From Zeugodacus cucurbitae (taxonomy: Eukaryota; Arthropoda; Insecta; Diptera; Tephritidae), in contig NC_071670.1 in the NCBI RefSeq assembly GCF_028554725.1, forward strand, positions 47,874,501-47,938,500: a DNA stretch of 64,000 bases. Direction: 5' to 3'. Numbering within the stretch: the first letter of the stretch is position 1; each line of letters starts with the position of its first letter. The position numbers and the translations under genes are program-made. A model generated the notes under the pieces. The model saw nothing but the letters and a program-made list of their open reading frames with translations, had not been told where the DNA came from and searched no databases. Shown piece by piece: positions 10,561-22,317 of this stretch.

Positions 10561-12660
10561 GTCGTGACATTTTGATAGGTTAAGGGTAAAGAGAGCTTAA
10601 ATTTATTTATATATTATGATGTTAAAGGAAATCGTATTGGGGTGCTACGATTTTCAAGACCGGAGTCAAGTGAGATCAAGTTAACGATAAGGTTGGGTCA
10701 TGTTAGATATAAGGGGTCTGGACTAATTGCAGTTACTTTTGGAATTCAACAAAAGTATGCTTGAGAAGATGTTTAACTTTTTATTAACTTTTTCATTTTC
10801 ACCAACAAACAATAGCATATGTATCTAAGAAAATATATTCATTTGATTTGGTAAGATTTCATACAAAATAATAACATTTACGGTATATATGCGGTGGATT
10901 GCTAACAGAAGCAGAGTAATAGAATAGAAGCAGTATCAGAAGACCGTAAGAGGTCTAATGAATTCCTCACCATCTTCATCAACGTTTACGTTTGCTACCC
11001 TGTATCGATAAATGAGTATTGCCACCAAACCAATCTCGGTATTTACGATAAGGAACACACATCGATACTTTAAGCTCTCTAACAAAACTCAACTTTAATT
11101 GCCGTTACAAGGGTTGATATGGGTGTTAGTGGCAGGTGCTGGTGCTGGTGCCGGTGTGAAGTTGGCTGGTTGAGCGTTTATTATTTGGAATTTACACATA
11201 CATAATTAATTATGATCAAAAATTTAATACTTGCACACGAGCCACCCAAACACACACAGTTGAAGATAGCAACACACACACACTTAAATGAATATATGCG
11301 AGAAGCCATTAGTTTGGTTGTGTGTCCGCATTTTAGGCAGGCAGACTTTGCCAGTTGTTTTTGGTTAAATATTTACAATTCGTGCCAAATTTGTATGCAA
11401 ATCGCTTTTGCCTGCCACATCTCCATAAACAAAAACATCAAACAAATGAATAAATATATACATACATACATATATACCACACTAACAGGCTTTAAATGAA
11501 AATGAAAACAGAATGCGAGTCCCTGCTCACCAACGCTAATTTCGCTTTTAACACTTTGGCTCCTGTGTGCTTCTTCATAGCCATCTTTGTGAGTGTGTGT
11601 TTGTTGTAGCGCAGTTTATAAATCACAGCAAAGTGCCAAGCAACAATAGCTGAAGTGTGTTATTTTGCTATTTAACAAACAAATGGTTATGTATGCATAG
11701 AAAAGTGGCAAGGAGTTGGAAGTGACATGCCGTCTGTTCATTGATTCGAATTGCCAAGAATTACATCGACTGCCAAATGAACTCCTCTTGCAGGCATAAC
11801 GGAAAACAATTAAGCGTGTAGGAGAGTTAGTCAATTTCAGTTTTAAGGTGGAGCCACTGCTGGTGAGCGCCGCTGGCAGTTGGAATTGTTTTTGTCACTC
11901 GTTAAGGTCATGTTTTGCTTTGCAGGGAAATCAAATCAGCTAGATGTCTGATCTAATGAAAAACGGCGATTCTAATGGTTTGATTTAAAAAGAAACGATG
12001 AGGATAGAGATTAAAAATCGGTTCACATAACTTCAGTTTCAAGTGAGTTTCGGATGCGAATATCTACTGAAAACTACCATAAGAATAATCCTCGATTAGA
12101 TAATTTATAGACAATTCGGAGGTGTGACTTCGCTTAGTCTAGGCAACAACATATTTGTTGCGGAAATAGTAATTAATTGAGCCGTCCAAATATGTAAACG
12201 GAACCCGCTTCTTAATCCTTGAGGTAAGTACAAGTCTAAGTAACTTTGTCTAGATGATCTAAAATCGAATTGATTAATAGTATGTTAATGAATCTTCGGA
12301 CAGCCTTTCATAGGGTTTCCAGCACCTAGCATGTTATGAAGATTGAGTTAAAGAACACTGCGTCATATAAGGAAACTAGATCGTAGTTAGATTATGAAGA
12401 AAATAGTATTCAAGACTAGAAATAAGTCGCATATAATTCCAAAAGACCATTATCCCGAGATGCCAATCCTGCCTTGAAGATGATGAAACAACAGAGTCCA
12501 TTTCATTTATATTATATAACACTAGGCAAACAAATGACCTCACTTTGGAGCTGCTACTCTTGTAGTATTGAAAACTCAAATTGGTTGCGAGGATGAAGAG
12601 GACTCAAGATGAAGTACATACATATATACCGTAATTGGATACAGATTTAACTTAAGGTAT
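10561..12660. other. Non-coding region, nothing identifiable
   Basis: No supportable gene was found. A short GGTGCT-type tract lies near 11130-11155 and small CA-rich stretches near 11250-11285. Short open frames (11.2 and 11.6-11.8 kb) have no recognisable features. Confidence 0.5.
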
Positions 12661-12779
12661 TTCAAGGCTCTATGTACCACGAACAATGTACCAAGGAACT
12701 TTGGGATATACATAAAGTTGTGTTCAGTAGTGCGTGTGTTAGAGTATTATTATTGAAATTGGAAAAGAGACGAAATATA

Positions 12780-13340
12780 TTAAGGACAGATGAAAGTAAA
12801 GTCGTTATTTTGAAGGCACATGTTCACGACAGTGTGTGCATCATCCACCGAAGACTGAATACCACCCTTGACTCACTATGATAACGGTAAAACATAGATG
12901 GTCAAAAATATTAGTTTGGACTTGTCTTTTATTTTTATGGTGCTGGACCCATATAGAGACGACTCTACACTGTCACGGATCACCAAGTCTACGTTGATAT
13001 TTTGAATAGCACAATGTTACCTTATACTGAAAACGAAATGCCCTTGAATGGGTCTTCCAGCAGGATAATGACCCAAAACGTATATGTATGTAAGTCGGCT
13101 AGCCAAAGAGTGGTTTCATATCAAAGGGATTAAGATCATGTATTGGTCTGCGCAATGGTCCGACCTCAATAGATAACCTATGGGGTGATATTCAGAAAAG
13201 CAATAATCGCAGACTTTGGGTAATATTGAAGAATTCTTGGGTAGAAATACCTAAATCCCTTTGTGAAGGCCTAGTCAACTCTATGCCGCGTCACTGTAAG
13301 GCAGTTTTATATAATAGGAGCTTTTCTACCAAATACTGAA
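12780..13340 (+). pseudogene. Degenerate Tc1-family transposase
   Basis: Translated in pieces, the plus strand shows the Tc1 signature: WVFQQDNDPKR around 13050-13085 (second catalytic Asp) and NLWGDIQKSN around 13170-13205, the usual end of the DD34E region. An upstream stretch near 12900-12960 resembles the conserved MVWGCFYGAGP block. Several stops and frame changes separate the pieces, so the element is dead. The borders are approximate and no clear terminal inverted repeats were found. Confidence 0.7.
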
Positions 13341-14961
13341 CCCCATTTCTTTGTATCTAAACATACTCTTTAGATTTGCCTATGTTTCAGATAATTTTTT
13401 AAACCAGATGTAAAATAAAACTATTTTTTAAAGAACGAATTTTCGAGCTAAAGAAAAACAAGGAACTCCTCTTCGGGTACCTATTACAGAAACTAATGAA
13501 TTCTTCAATAGATTGCTCCGACCATTTATTTACTTAAATACTAGGGGTTTTTGCTACATTGACTGCGATTGCATGATTTTACTTAAGCTTGAGCTAAAAG
13601 CAGGAAAAACTTGCAAACGGTAGGCACAACAAGGAATAAACTGTGGAATATTTTTACATCCATGTAGCAGACAAAATTTCCAAATTATAGTATAAGCTCA
13701 AAAACATCAAGACCTTTCCAACAATAACAACAGTATTGAATAACGATGAAAATCGAAACAACCAATTAACTGCGAAACCAATTCATAAGCGACAATATAA
13801 TAATCTACTGGCGCAACGAAATGCCATTCATCAGCGACAGCGAAACGAACGAATTCCCGCGGCTTATTCACACATCAACTCAAAGTAACACCATCCAGAA
13901 ATGCAGATACAACCTAAGCTCGCCGTTTGAAACCGAAACATTATTCACAACGGACCACACTACACTGCGTATACGTAACCATATATAACCTGGCGTCAAA
14001 GCACTACACACTTGCCAACACCGTACAGGTACCCACAAGCATAGCAATCGGATACCAAATTCTAATTGGTAGTAGTTATTGTGATAAATTTCGTTTAACT
14101 CCTTTTGTTTTTTTTTGTTGTTGTTGTTACAATTTACCAGCAGCGATTTTATTACTGCACTGTGGTTGTTGTTATTGCTTGTGTTAGTCCATTCGGTTAT
14201 CGCCATTGTTAGCGGCAAACGTCGGTGTTATTTTGCGGTTGTCTGCCATTGTCACTGTTATTTTTGCGGTTTACAAAACAAGCATTTACATGCGAGCATA
14301 AGCACGTTCACACACACACACACACACATACATATACATGCGCTTGTGTATGATATGCCACTCTGTGTGCTGTGTGTTTGTTTGTTTAGGTATTTACCGC
14401 GGCTTGTGCGGCTCAAATTACCACTTTACTCTGTTATCATTGTTTTTGTTGTTGTTTTCATATTCTTCTGCGAAAAAAATGGCAATGTTGCCGTTCAGCT
14501 GGCACTTTAATACCGTCCTCAGGTGTATTCGAGATGTGTGCGAAATCTGATACGCTCAGCTGAGCTCAGCTTGTGAAAAAATCATTTTCTGTGACATAAT
14601 CAGTTTGTTTCTAATAACTGCTCGATTGGTTAATGGTGTCCTTTAGTTGCTTTGCATAGATGCAATGGTAATTAATAAAAGTGAGGAAGTGATCAATTAG
14701 TGGCGAGTAAATATACATAACATTATTCAGACTAGACGAATGCATAAATTGCAGTCATGATACAATTTCTAAATATGTTCTATTATACAGACGACAAACT
14801 AGGAACACATGTCTGCTTAATATATTTTAACAACCGGAAAGTGAAAACCACCTCATAGGGTTAATTGAAACTAGGTGTTGGTGGGGACTGGTCACATTCA
14901 CTTTTGGTATTAAACTATAACTGACATATACAATATATATCGAACATATATAATTTCGCAT
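13341..14961. other. Non-coding region
   Basis: No gene is supported. A (CA)n microsatellite lies at about 14309-14328 and ttg-rich runs occur around 14107-14175. Open frames on both strands near 13.9-14.5 kb are low-complexity. Confidence 0.5.
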
Positions 14962-14963
14962 TA

Positions 14964-16142
14964 AAGGGATTTTCAATAGAACCCTACAAAAGTTGCAGCA
15001 AACGCCGCCATATTTTTTCCGACTTTTTGACATTTCTCTTCAGGAAGGTCATCATGGAATATAAAATTTACAACCGAAATTCGGAGTCGGTGACCCCAAC
15101 TTTAAGAACAACAATTAAAAATCAACAATTTATTGTCGTCATAATCGTCCTGTCAGATCAACAACTGGGTGGCTGGTGGACAAATTTGAATCCACAGTCA
15201 CAGTACAAAATGTTCTCGTGTCAGTGAGACAAAGAAGTGTCCGTAGTGTCGAAAATATTGTGCCGCTAGCGCATCAATTGAAGAAGACTTCCAGCAGTCT
15301 CTCATACGTCGTTCTCAAGCATTGAGCATCTTTCTTACGTCGTTGTGGCGAATTATGCGAAAAGATCTTGGCATCAACATCCTTACATGATCAAATAGAA
15401 GCAAGAACTGAAGCCGCTTGACCAAAAGAATCGTCACATGTAAGTGAGTCGGGCTGAGCAACAACTTGAAAATGATGTGGATTTTCATCGAAAAATCATC
15501 TTCAGTGATGAGGCTCATTTCTTGCTGAATGGTTTCGTCAATAAGCAAAATATGCGTTATAAGTCAAGCAGGAATCCACACGTACTCCATGAGTCACCAT
15601 TGCAACCCGAAAAAATTAGGGTTTGTTGCGGTTTATGGACCGGCGCCGTCATTATGCCGTACTTCTTTCATGAAGATCAAGACCAGCACGATACTGTGAA
15701 TGAGAATCGCTACCTCTCAATGATAACCGAATATTTTTGGCCCGAATTTGATGATATGGACTATGGACAATATGTGGTTCCAAAAGGACGGCGCCACAAG
15801 CCACACAGCGAATGTCACAATCGATTAATTGAAAACCAAGTTTGGTGAACGTGTTATCTCACGAAATGGCTCAGTCAATTGGCCGTCTCGATCGTGCGAT
15901 TTGAAGCCGTTATCTCCTGTAGGGCTACGTCAAGTCTATGGCCTATGCCAACAAGCCTGCGACGATTGATGAAGTTCGTACAAATATCGAACGCGAAATT
16001 GCAGCAATATCGGCCGATTTATGCTTGAAATCCGTCGAAAATTGGAAAATTCAGTGTCTGTACTTTTACAAGTGTGTTCGTGGTGGCCATGCAAAAGAAA
16101 TAGAGTACCAATGGCATCAAATTTACTTATTGAAAAACCCTT
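14964..16142 (+). mobile_element. Degenerate DD41D (rosa-type) mariner, copy 1
   Basis: This is about 1.18 kb bounded by matching ends: AAGGGATTTTCAATAG on the left, and the reverse complement of AAGGGTTTTTCAATAAG on the right. The left end is preceded by TA; the right TA is lost. Transposase-like blocks include DFHRKIIFSDEAHFLLNGFV at about 15480-15540 and YANKPATIDEVRTNIERE at about 15941-15995. The QDGA motif is replaced by a frameshifted stretch near 15790. The right end lies only 23 bp from the polyadenylation signal of protease gene A. Confidence 0.85.
15055..16100 (+). pseudogene. Broken DD41D mariner transposase
   Basis: ATG at 15055 begins a relic of the N-terminal helix-turn-helix region, much of which is missing. 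The recognisable core runs 15444-15848 in one frame, then shifts to the frame of 15938-16100. The first catalytic Asp region (FSDEAHF) is visible. The second motif is damaged (VVPKGRRHK in place of WFQQDGA). Stops and frameshifts make it inactive. Confidence 0.8.
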
Positions 16143-16164
16143 CGCATTCTGCGTGAAGCAAAAA

Positions 16165-16170
16165 TTTATT
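16165..16170 (-). promoter_or_regulatory. Polyadenylation signal AATAAA of protease gene A
   Basis: On the minus strand AATAAA lies 28 nt past the stop codon of gene A, a normal position for its 3' end signal. It is the last recognisable gene A sequence before the mariner end at 16142. Confidence 0.6.
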
Positions 16171-16197
16171 TGAAATCAGTACACATGTACAATATGT

Positions 16198-17313
16198 TCA
16201 CAATAAAAAATATATTATTAGTAAGCATAATGACCATAGATGCAGCTTGATTAGTTGCACAGTATCAGAAGCACTGGTTATTTCAATCCAATCACGATGA
16301 TGATATACGCTTGTAAAAATCGTCGGCCTACCCTTTTCACCACAATACGAACCCCACGAAACAGTACCAACTACATGACCATCGCAAATTAACGGACCAC
16401 CCGAATCACCACGACAGGCATCCATATCCCATTTACCCCGCTTGCCAGCACAAATCATCGTTTCATGAAATAAATTCCGATAGGATCGTCTACAATATGC
16501 CTGAGAGAATACTGTTAAATTGGCAACAATAGCATGAGCTGAGTATGGACCACGCTATACACATATGGGAAGAGCAAATGGTTAATTGTTTGTATACAAT
16601 CCATTATATTTTCATATTCGTACTCACAAAAAAGAGCTGACCCCAACCAATAATTTGACATGACGTGCCTGGTGGGACTATTTTATTTACTAGCGGTATT
16701 ATTTTAACGAAATCATTGTCGTCGGGAAAATGATGAACCAGCCGTAGAAGTGCAATATCGTGCGCACCTTTGCGTTTAAAGTGTTGGTGAGGCAAAACAT
16801 CGCGAACTTTCATTTCAACGGTGCTTGCTTGCCTCTGAAAACGATTCGATGCGCCAGCAACGACGACAAGACGATGCGGACGCGTGACGACCTTGCGGCG
16901 GCTTAAGTGTTTAGGAGGAAATATATAAATCAAATAAGAACTAAAACTATCTTTCTCTCTCTCTTGCACACTCACTCAACAACACAATGCGCCGCGGTTA
17001 ATATCAAATTGTCAGATATTATCGAGCCAACACAAAAGTGATTATCCCCAAAGTACGCGGTTGCCCTGGAGGTGCGTATGGATACCACATATTTATTCAG
17101 CGTATTCCCTGTTGGTTTATAGCCGCCAGTAATTAGCATTTTGTAGTCGCCGCCGTCATACGTAATATTGGGCTGAACTATTGGCAATCCGATCTCTTTG
17201 CCGTGTTTAAGATGATGTTCTCTGCCATGTAGGTGGCCATAGGCGTTTGCGAGGAATGCCAGTAGCGGCACAAGATGGTAGTAAATATGCAAAAGTTGCA
17301 GTGGAATCTGCAT
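16198..17313 (-). CDS. Secreted S1 serine protease, paralogue A (3 exons)
   Basis: A 322-residue extracellular chymotrypsin-fold protease. Coding exons run 17313-16976, 16901-16628 and 16554-16198. Introns are GT-AG (donors GTGAGT), at phase 2 after the catalytic-His exon and phase 0 after GWGQLFF. A hydrophobic N-terminus (~residues 1-25) reads as a signal peptide, followed by a His-rich pro-segment (30-40). The mature start is probably Ile61 (ITGG), preceded by Met-Leu rather than Arg/Lys. The catalytic triad is His109 (TAAHC), Asp161 (HDIALL) and Ser255 (GDSGGP). Eight framework cysteines suggest four disulfides. Pocket residues are Asp249 (position 189), Gly272 (216) and Thr282 (226). The C-terminus ends in a hydrophobic run. 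The substrate is unknown. Splicing is inferred from consensus sites and paralogue alignment. Confidence 0.9.
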
Positions 17314-17624
17314 TGCCGTCTATTTTTTTTACACAATTTCTATTTTTATAGTACCAAAATATGAATAAAAATAATACAAGTTTATGCCATCTCGAGTGAT
17401 TATTTTATGTCAGTAGAGAAAACTAAATCAAATATTTACATACAGATATGAAAAACAGAACAAAAACAGAGTGTGATCTTGGTCTGTTCGATTGGGATTC
17501 GAGGTGAAATATTCTTAAATCACATTACTAGTCAATTCACCATACCTCTGCCGACTCAATTACCGTGGAAAGCTCATTCTGAAATCATCATCTTCGGATA
17601 TTTTTAGTAAGTGAATTTAAAAGA

Positions 17625-18550
17625 AACAAGTGAGGAAGGGATAAGTTCGGGTGAAAGCGAAGGTTTTATACCCTCTTTATATGTAATATATGAGGGCTGA
17701 GGTAATTCCTGAACCGACTTCTCTCATTTTCAACACCAAGGCACACTATATCCAAGACTATACAATCACTTAATTTGGCTAAGATATATAACACCTATAT
17801 ATGCGGTATAAAGCCCACCGGAAGTGTGATAATCCCAATATAAGGTATGGGAGCTAGAGGATGATATGACCCGATTTTAACCATTTTATGTACAGAGACA
17901 CACTATTTGAAGAAAAGGATTCCCTCTGAATTACATTAAAATATCTGAGAGACTTGCCGAGATTTTCGGTAAAATCTTAACCTTAGGCCCTGAGTCCTTC
18001 ATGTTCGATATCGGGGCCTTGAAAACTTATAGTTCGATTTCGACATTTTTTCCACAAATAGTTCCACAATTCAAATACTGTATTTGTGTTTAAAAAAGTT
18101 TTATTCCGCTATCTCGAAATGTATATATTATAAAGTGAACTTATCTGATGGAATTCAAAATTCTATTATATGGGAAGTAGGCGTGGTTGTGAACCGATTT
18201 CACCCATATCAGTGTGTCCATATTCGCCCATATCAGTTTCTGAGGTATGGTTATCAAATATTACTTTCATAACTTTATTTATGGCTTAGTTATGACACTT
18301 TATAGGTTTTTCGTTTTCGCCATTTTGTGGGCGTGGCAATTGTGCGACATCGCCCATTGTCCAGCAACCCTCTCACAGCAACCAAGATATCTTAATTTTT
18401 ACTCAAGTAATCCGTTGCACGGACAGACGAACGTTCGGATTTCAAATCTATCACCATAAACACTTTGGTTTAGTTTAATAACTTACAAACAACCGTTTTG
18501 TGAACAAAACTATAATACTCTCTTCGCAAGTTTGTTGCGAGAGTATAAAA
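17625..18550 (+). repeat. Dispersed repeat R1, copy 1
   Basis: It starts aacaagtgaggaagggataa and ends ttgcgagagtataaaa. It shares long blocks with copies at 24.8, 33.3, 40.1, 58.6 and 63.2 kb: the gacccgattttaaccatttt, atatctgagagattt, gttcgatatcggggcctt and gaagtaggcgtggttgtgaa type segments. Its 3' end folds as a hairpin (18515-18546: atactctcttcgcaa / ttgcgagagtat). It carries no coding signature. The class is unknown. Confidence 0.85.
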
Positions 18551-18631
18551 ATAAATTTAATTAAACCGTGAAGACGGTTTCAAATCGAGGGCATATGTCA
18601 AAATTGATCTATGTAGGTATATAGATACATT

Positions 18632-19773
18632 TCAATTAAAGATATATGAACATAGGATGTACCAAAAGAACTGAAGTGACTTCAGTATTTTCACCACTTC
18701 TGCACCGCTTGCTACTTTGATCCAGTTACGATGATGAAATACACTTGTAAATACCGTTGGTTTCTTGACTGTTCCACAATATGAGCTCCATGAAACGACG
18801 CCGGCCACTTGACCACGGCAAATTAATGGACCACCAGAATCGCCCCGACATGTGTTCACATCCCATGTGTTTGGTCTACCGGCACAAATCATTGTCTCAT
18901 CAAATACATCTGGATAAAATTTTTGGCAATATTCATATGAAAATACCGTTACATTGGCATGTATAGAATATGCTGAGTAGGGACCACGCTATACCAATGA
19001 AAAAGCATGGTATTAATTCCAAACACCTGTGTGAAATATAAGAAAGTATACACACATAGAAGACTTGACCCCAACCCAAGATGGTGCATTGAGTTCCATT
19101 TGGTATAATACGATCAGCCAAGGGAATTACTTTGATATAATCATTGTCGTCGGGAAAACTTCCATCCAGACGCAATAATGCTATATCGTGAGCACCTTCT
19201 CGTACAAATTCATGATGAGGTATCACATCGAGTATTTTCATTTCAACCGTTGTTATGTACTTCAGCAAACGATGCGGCGCCCCAGCGACTACCATAAGAC
19301 GATGATCACGCGTAACAATCTTGCGACGACTAAAATTTGTGGTGTGATCAAATTTCATCAATAATAATAACATATGCAATATTCAAAGTACAAATTATTA
19401 TTGGTGAAACTCACTCGACAACACAATGCGCTGCCGTCAATACTAAATTGTCCGATATAATTGAACCCGCACAAAAGTGATTATCTCCGAAGTACGCGGT
19501 CGCTCGAGCGGTGCGCACAGATACAACGTGTCTATAAAATTCGGACCTATGATTTTGTACACCGCCCGCAATAAGCATTCTGTAGTCTCCGCGCTCTCTT
19601 GACAAATTAGAATGGTTTATTGGTAATTTCAACTTTTTACTTTGTTTGTGATGGTGATGGTCGTTATGGTCGTGATGACTGTTGACGCTCGTAAGACTGT
19701 AGACATATTGCACGAATAGCAAAAATGATGCAATGCAATATAGTATAGACGTAAATCGAAGAAATATCGACAT
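18632..19773 (-). CDS. Secreted S1 serine protease, paralogue B (3 exons)
   Basis: A 329-residue protein. Exons run 19773-19415, 19329-19056 and 18988-18632, with the same intron phases (2, 0) and the same 274-nt middle exon as A. Features: a signal peptide (~1-26); a strongly His-rich pro-segment (residues 33-42, HHDHNDHHHH); a mature start at Ile68 (IAGG) after Met-Leu; His116, Asp168 and Ser262 as catalytic triad. Position 189 is Asn256, position 216 is Ser279 and position 226 is Thr289, so the S1 pocket is not that of trypsin. A hydrophobic C-terminal run ends the protein. Gene B is closest to gene D in sequence and 5' flank (tttcgggca just before ATGTCGATAT in both). The second donor is GTGTGT, weaker than the others. 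Confidence 0.9.
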
Positions 19774-19919
19774 CGTTGCCCGAAAATATTTCTTATTTAT
19801 ATTATATCGTTAAAGAAAAAGAGAAAATGAAATTTCGTACAAGTAAATTGTCAATTTTTCGAAAGAATTGGATTGGTACACAGTAGGGGAACAAAAAGAT
19901 GAACATGAAATCCGAAAAT

Positions 19920-20283
19920 AATTGATATTGATATTGAAATTGATATTGATACTGATATTGATATTGAAATTGATATTGATATTGATATTGATATTGATAT
20001 TGGTATTGATATTGATATTGATATTGATATTGATATTGATATTGATATTGATATTGATATTGATATTGATATTGATATTGATATTGATATTGATATTGAT
20101 ATTGATATTGATATTGATATTGATATTGATATTGATATCGATATTGATATTGATATCGATATTGATATTGATATCGATATTGATATTGATATTGATATTG
20201 ATATTGATATTGATATTGATATTGATATTGATATTGATATTGATATTGATATTGATATTGATATTGATATTGATATTGATATT
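19920..20283. repeat. (ATTGAT)n hexanucleotide satellite
   Basis: About 60 copies of a 6-bp unit (attgat/tgatat phase) run with few variants (attgaa, actgat, ggtatt, gatatc). The tract starts about 34 bp beyond the stop codon of gene C and ends before the 5' flank of gene B. The open Ile-Leu frame it creates is an artefact. Confidence 0.98.
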
Positions 20284-20287
20284 ATTT

Positions 20288-20293
20288 TTTATT
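20288..20293 (-). promoter_or_regulatory. Polyadenylation signal AATAAA of gene C
   Basis: On the minus strand AATAAA lies 23 nt beyond the gene C stop codon, directly before the hexanucleotide satellite. The cleavage site would then fall in or at the edge of the satellite. Confidence 0.5.
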
Positions 20294-20316
20294 TAAGATA
20301 TATTTGCAATAATTTC

Positions 20317-21368
20317 TTACAGCAAATAGCAAAATACAAGATATATTATCATTAAAATTTTGAATTCGATTAGTACCGATAAACTGCATTGCCCTTCCAT
20401 AGCTGCTTTTATCCATTCCCTATTATGATATAGATCAGTGTATAGACTTGGCACATCCAGCTGACCGCAGCCAAGAGTCCAGGAGACAACCGCTACCAGC
20501 TTATCGTTGCAAATAAGTGGACCACCGGAATCGCCGCTGCATGGATCGTGATCGTACTTATCCTTATCGCCAGCGCATAGATCCCCCGGTGTGTAACGCG
20601 GATGAGCCTTTTGACATTGCTCCTCGCTATAGAGTAACAAGTCAACTTGCGAAATCATGGCCGCATACGGTCCATTCTGCGCACCAAGCAAGCAATAGAC
20701 AGTAAATACTAAATAATAAATCAAATAAACCTATATTGAAAAACCAACAACTTACATTGTAAAGTCTTCCCCAACCGAGAACTATACAACGACTACCATA
20801 TGGCGGTGGTTCAGTCGGTAGCGCCATAATTTGTACGCGTGCATTTAACACAAGAGGTGACATCAACCGAATCAGTCCTATATCATTTGTGCCGTACAGC
20901 GTAAAATTCAGATTTACAACAACTCTATCAACGGCCATTAGTCGCGTAGTTGGACTACGTCTTATGCGATTCATGGTGCCAATTACAGCAATTATTGTGC
21001 GTGGACGTCGCGGAAGTTTCGTAATACTGTGCACAGAAGAAAATGAAATCGCTAAATAGTGACAGTTATTAATGACATGGCATAGAATTTACATACTAGA
21101 CCAAACACTGCGCCGATGAGACTATCCAACGGTAACTAATAATGACGCCGGCGCAATAATGATTATCACCGAAATATTTGGTGGCGGTGCGTAGCCGTAG
21201 TGAGACCATGAAACGAGTATAGTTCAGCAATTCCGGTACGCGGAGACCACCGGCTACGAGAAATCTATAATCTCCCTTCTGTGCTGTTAAATTTTTAGCC
21301 GAGGCACTAGATAGTTGTGTTAATTGCAATAATACGAACACAATCAATAACACATTCACCTTGGACAT
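20317..21368 (-). CDS. S1 serine protease homologue, paralogue C (catalytic His replaced by Gln)
   Basis: A 300-residue secreted protein. Exons run 21368-21097, 21026-20756 and 20676-20317, with donors GTATGT and GTAAGT and intron phases 2 and 0 as in its paralogues. The start is taken at 21368, where the signal peptide (~1-24) begins; the longer frame upstream adds no signal-like sequence. The mature start is probably Val38 (VAGG) after Phe-Leu. Asp139 (NDIGLI) and Ser231 (GDSGGP) are kept, but the His57 position is Gln87 (VSSAQC; codon CAG at 21110-21108). It should therefore be a non-catalytic serine protease homologue. Pocket positions 189/216/226 are Asp225, Thr248 and Ser258. It lacks the His-rich pro-segment and has the hydrophobic C-terminal tail. 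It is the most diverged paralogue. Confidence 0.88.
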
Positions 21369-21461
21369 TACGCCGAATATATTATTTGAAATCAGTTTTT
21401 TTTTCTTCAACAGATAGATATATCTGCTGTGTATATATTGAAAAAAAATTACAAAAGTCAA

Positions 21462-21867
21462 TATTTCTTTATAGTTTTTCGTAAGTCAAAAAGTATTATT
21501 TTGAATAGTTTAGTGTTCCAAAACGAAAAAATGTGATTTATTTAACATCCTCCTTTTGGTTCCGTATGACTGGGACCCATTTGAAAAACTCGTTTTGCGG
21601 CGATCTCCATGACGACGGTAGCCATTTATTCGACTTAAATAAACCTACCGCCTGGGGACTGACTTCTCCAAGTTAGGAAACAAAACGAACTCATCCGAAA
21701 CCAAATCTATCAGTGTCTTTTGACCATTTTTCATTCTACGGGTAACCGATCAATGACACTAACAGCAGTGCACCTTTCAGCAACCTCCATTTGTCAAGGC
21801 ACCTGTGTGTGTGGCTCATCAAAAACCGAGATGCGACCGCATTAAAACTCGTTAATGGAATCTTTGA
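21462..21867. other. Upstream flank of gene C, nothing identifiable
   Basis: Non-coding. This would contain the promoter of gene C. No confident TATA or initiator motif could be assigned. Confidence 0.4.
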
Positions 21868-22317
21868 TGCTCGTCATTAGAGGAAAAAAATCAGACCCAT
21901 CCGAGTGAGCATAAAGCTGTGTATGTCCCGGCTAAGGACCTCAGTATTGACAAACCAATACGAGTAAGATGTGACATTGTGCCCCAGACGAAGACGGTAC
22001 AACATCATGGAGACTGTATGTCGGAACTAGGGGATACGATCAAGCTAATGCAGTATTCTACCAACAACATGAGAGATCCTCTCAGCATGATAGTAAAGCT
22101 TCTAACTTCATAATTGCTCAGCAGGAGCACATTGCAAACAAGGTATTCCCGCTATGCCAGCGAATGTGAAAACAAACCGAAGAGGTTCCGTAATGAAACA
22201 CAGGCGAAGAAATTCACCCATAAGGAAGTGATTAATAAAAAGTCGAAAAATAGCACACCTTTTAACCTTGAGGACGGAGTCGGAGACTTACTCCTCGTCA
22301 CATTTAATAAGATCTGA
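21868..22317 (+). pseudogene. Unidentified coding-like remnant with one internal stop
   Basis: A single frame stays open from 21868 to 22317 except for one TAA at 22111-22113. It contains hydrophilic, protein-like segments such as YVPAKDLSIDKPIRVRCD and FRNETQAKKFTHKEVINK. No ATG opens the frame at its upstream end. I do not recognise the family. It may be a fragment of a retroelement or of a duplicated host gene. Confidence 0.4.

Noticed and set aside
19922..20296. 124-residue Ile/Leu open frame
   Set aside because: Pure translation of the (ATTGAT)n satellite.
21369..21461. N-terminal extension of gene C
   Set aside because: Adds a Lys-rich stretch before a normal signal peptide; the ATG at 21368 fits the paralogues.
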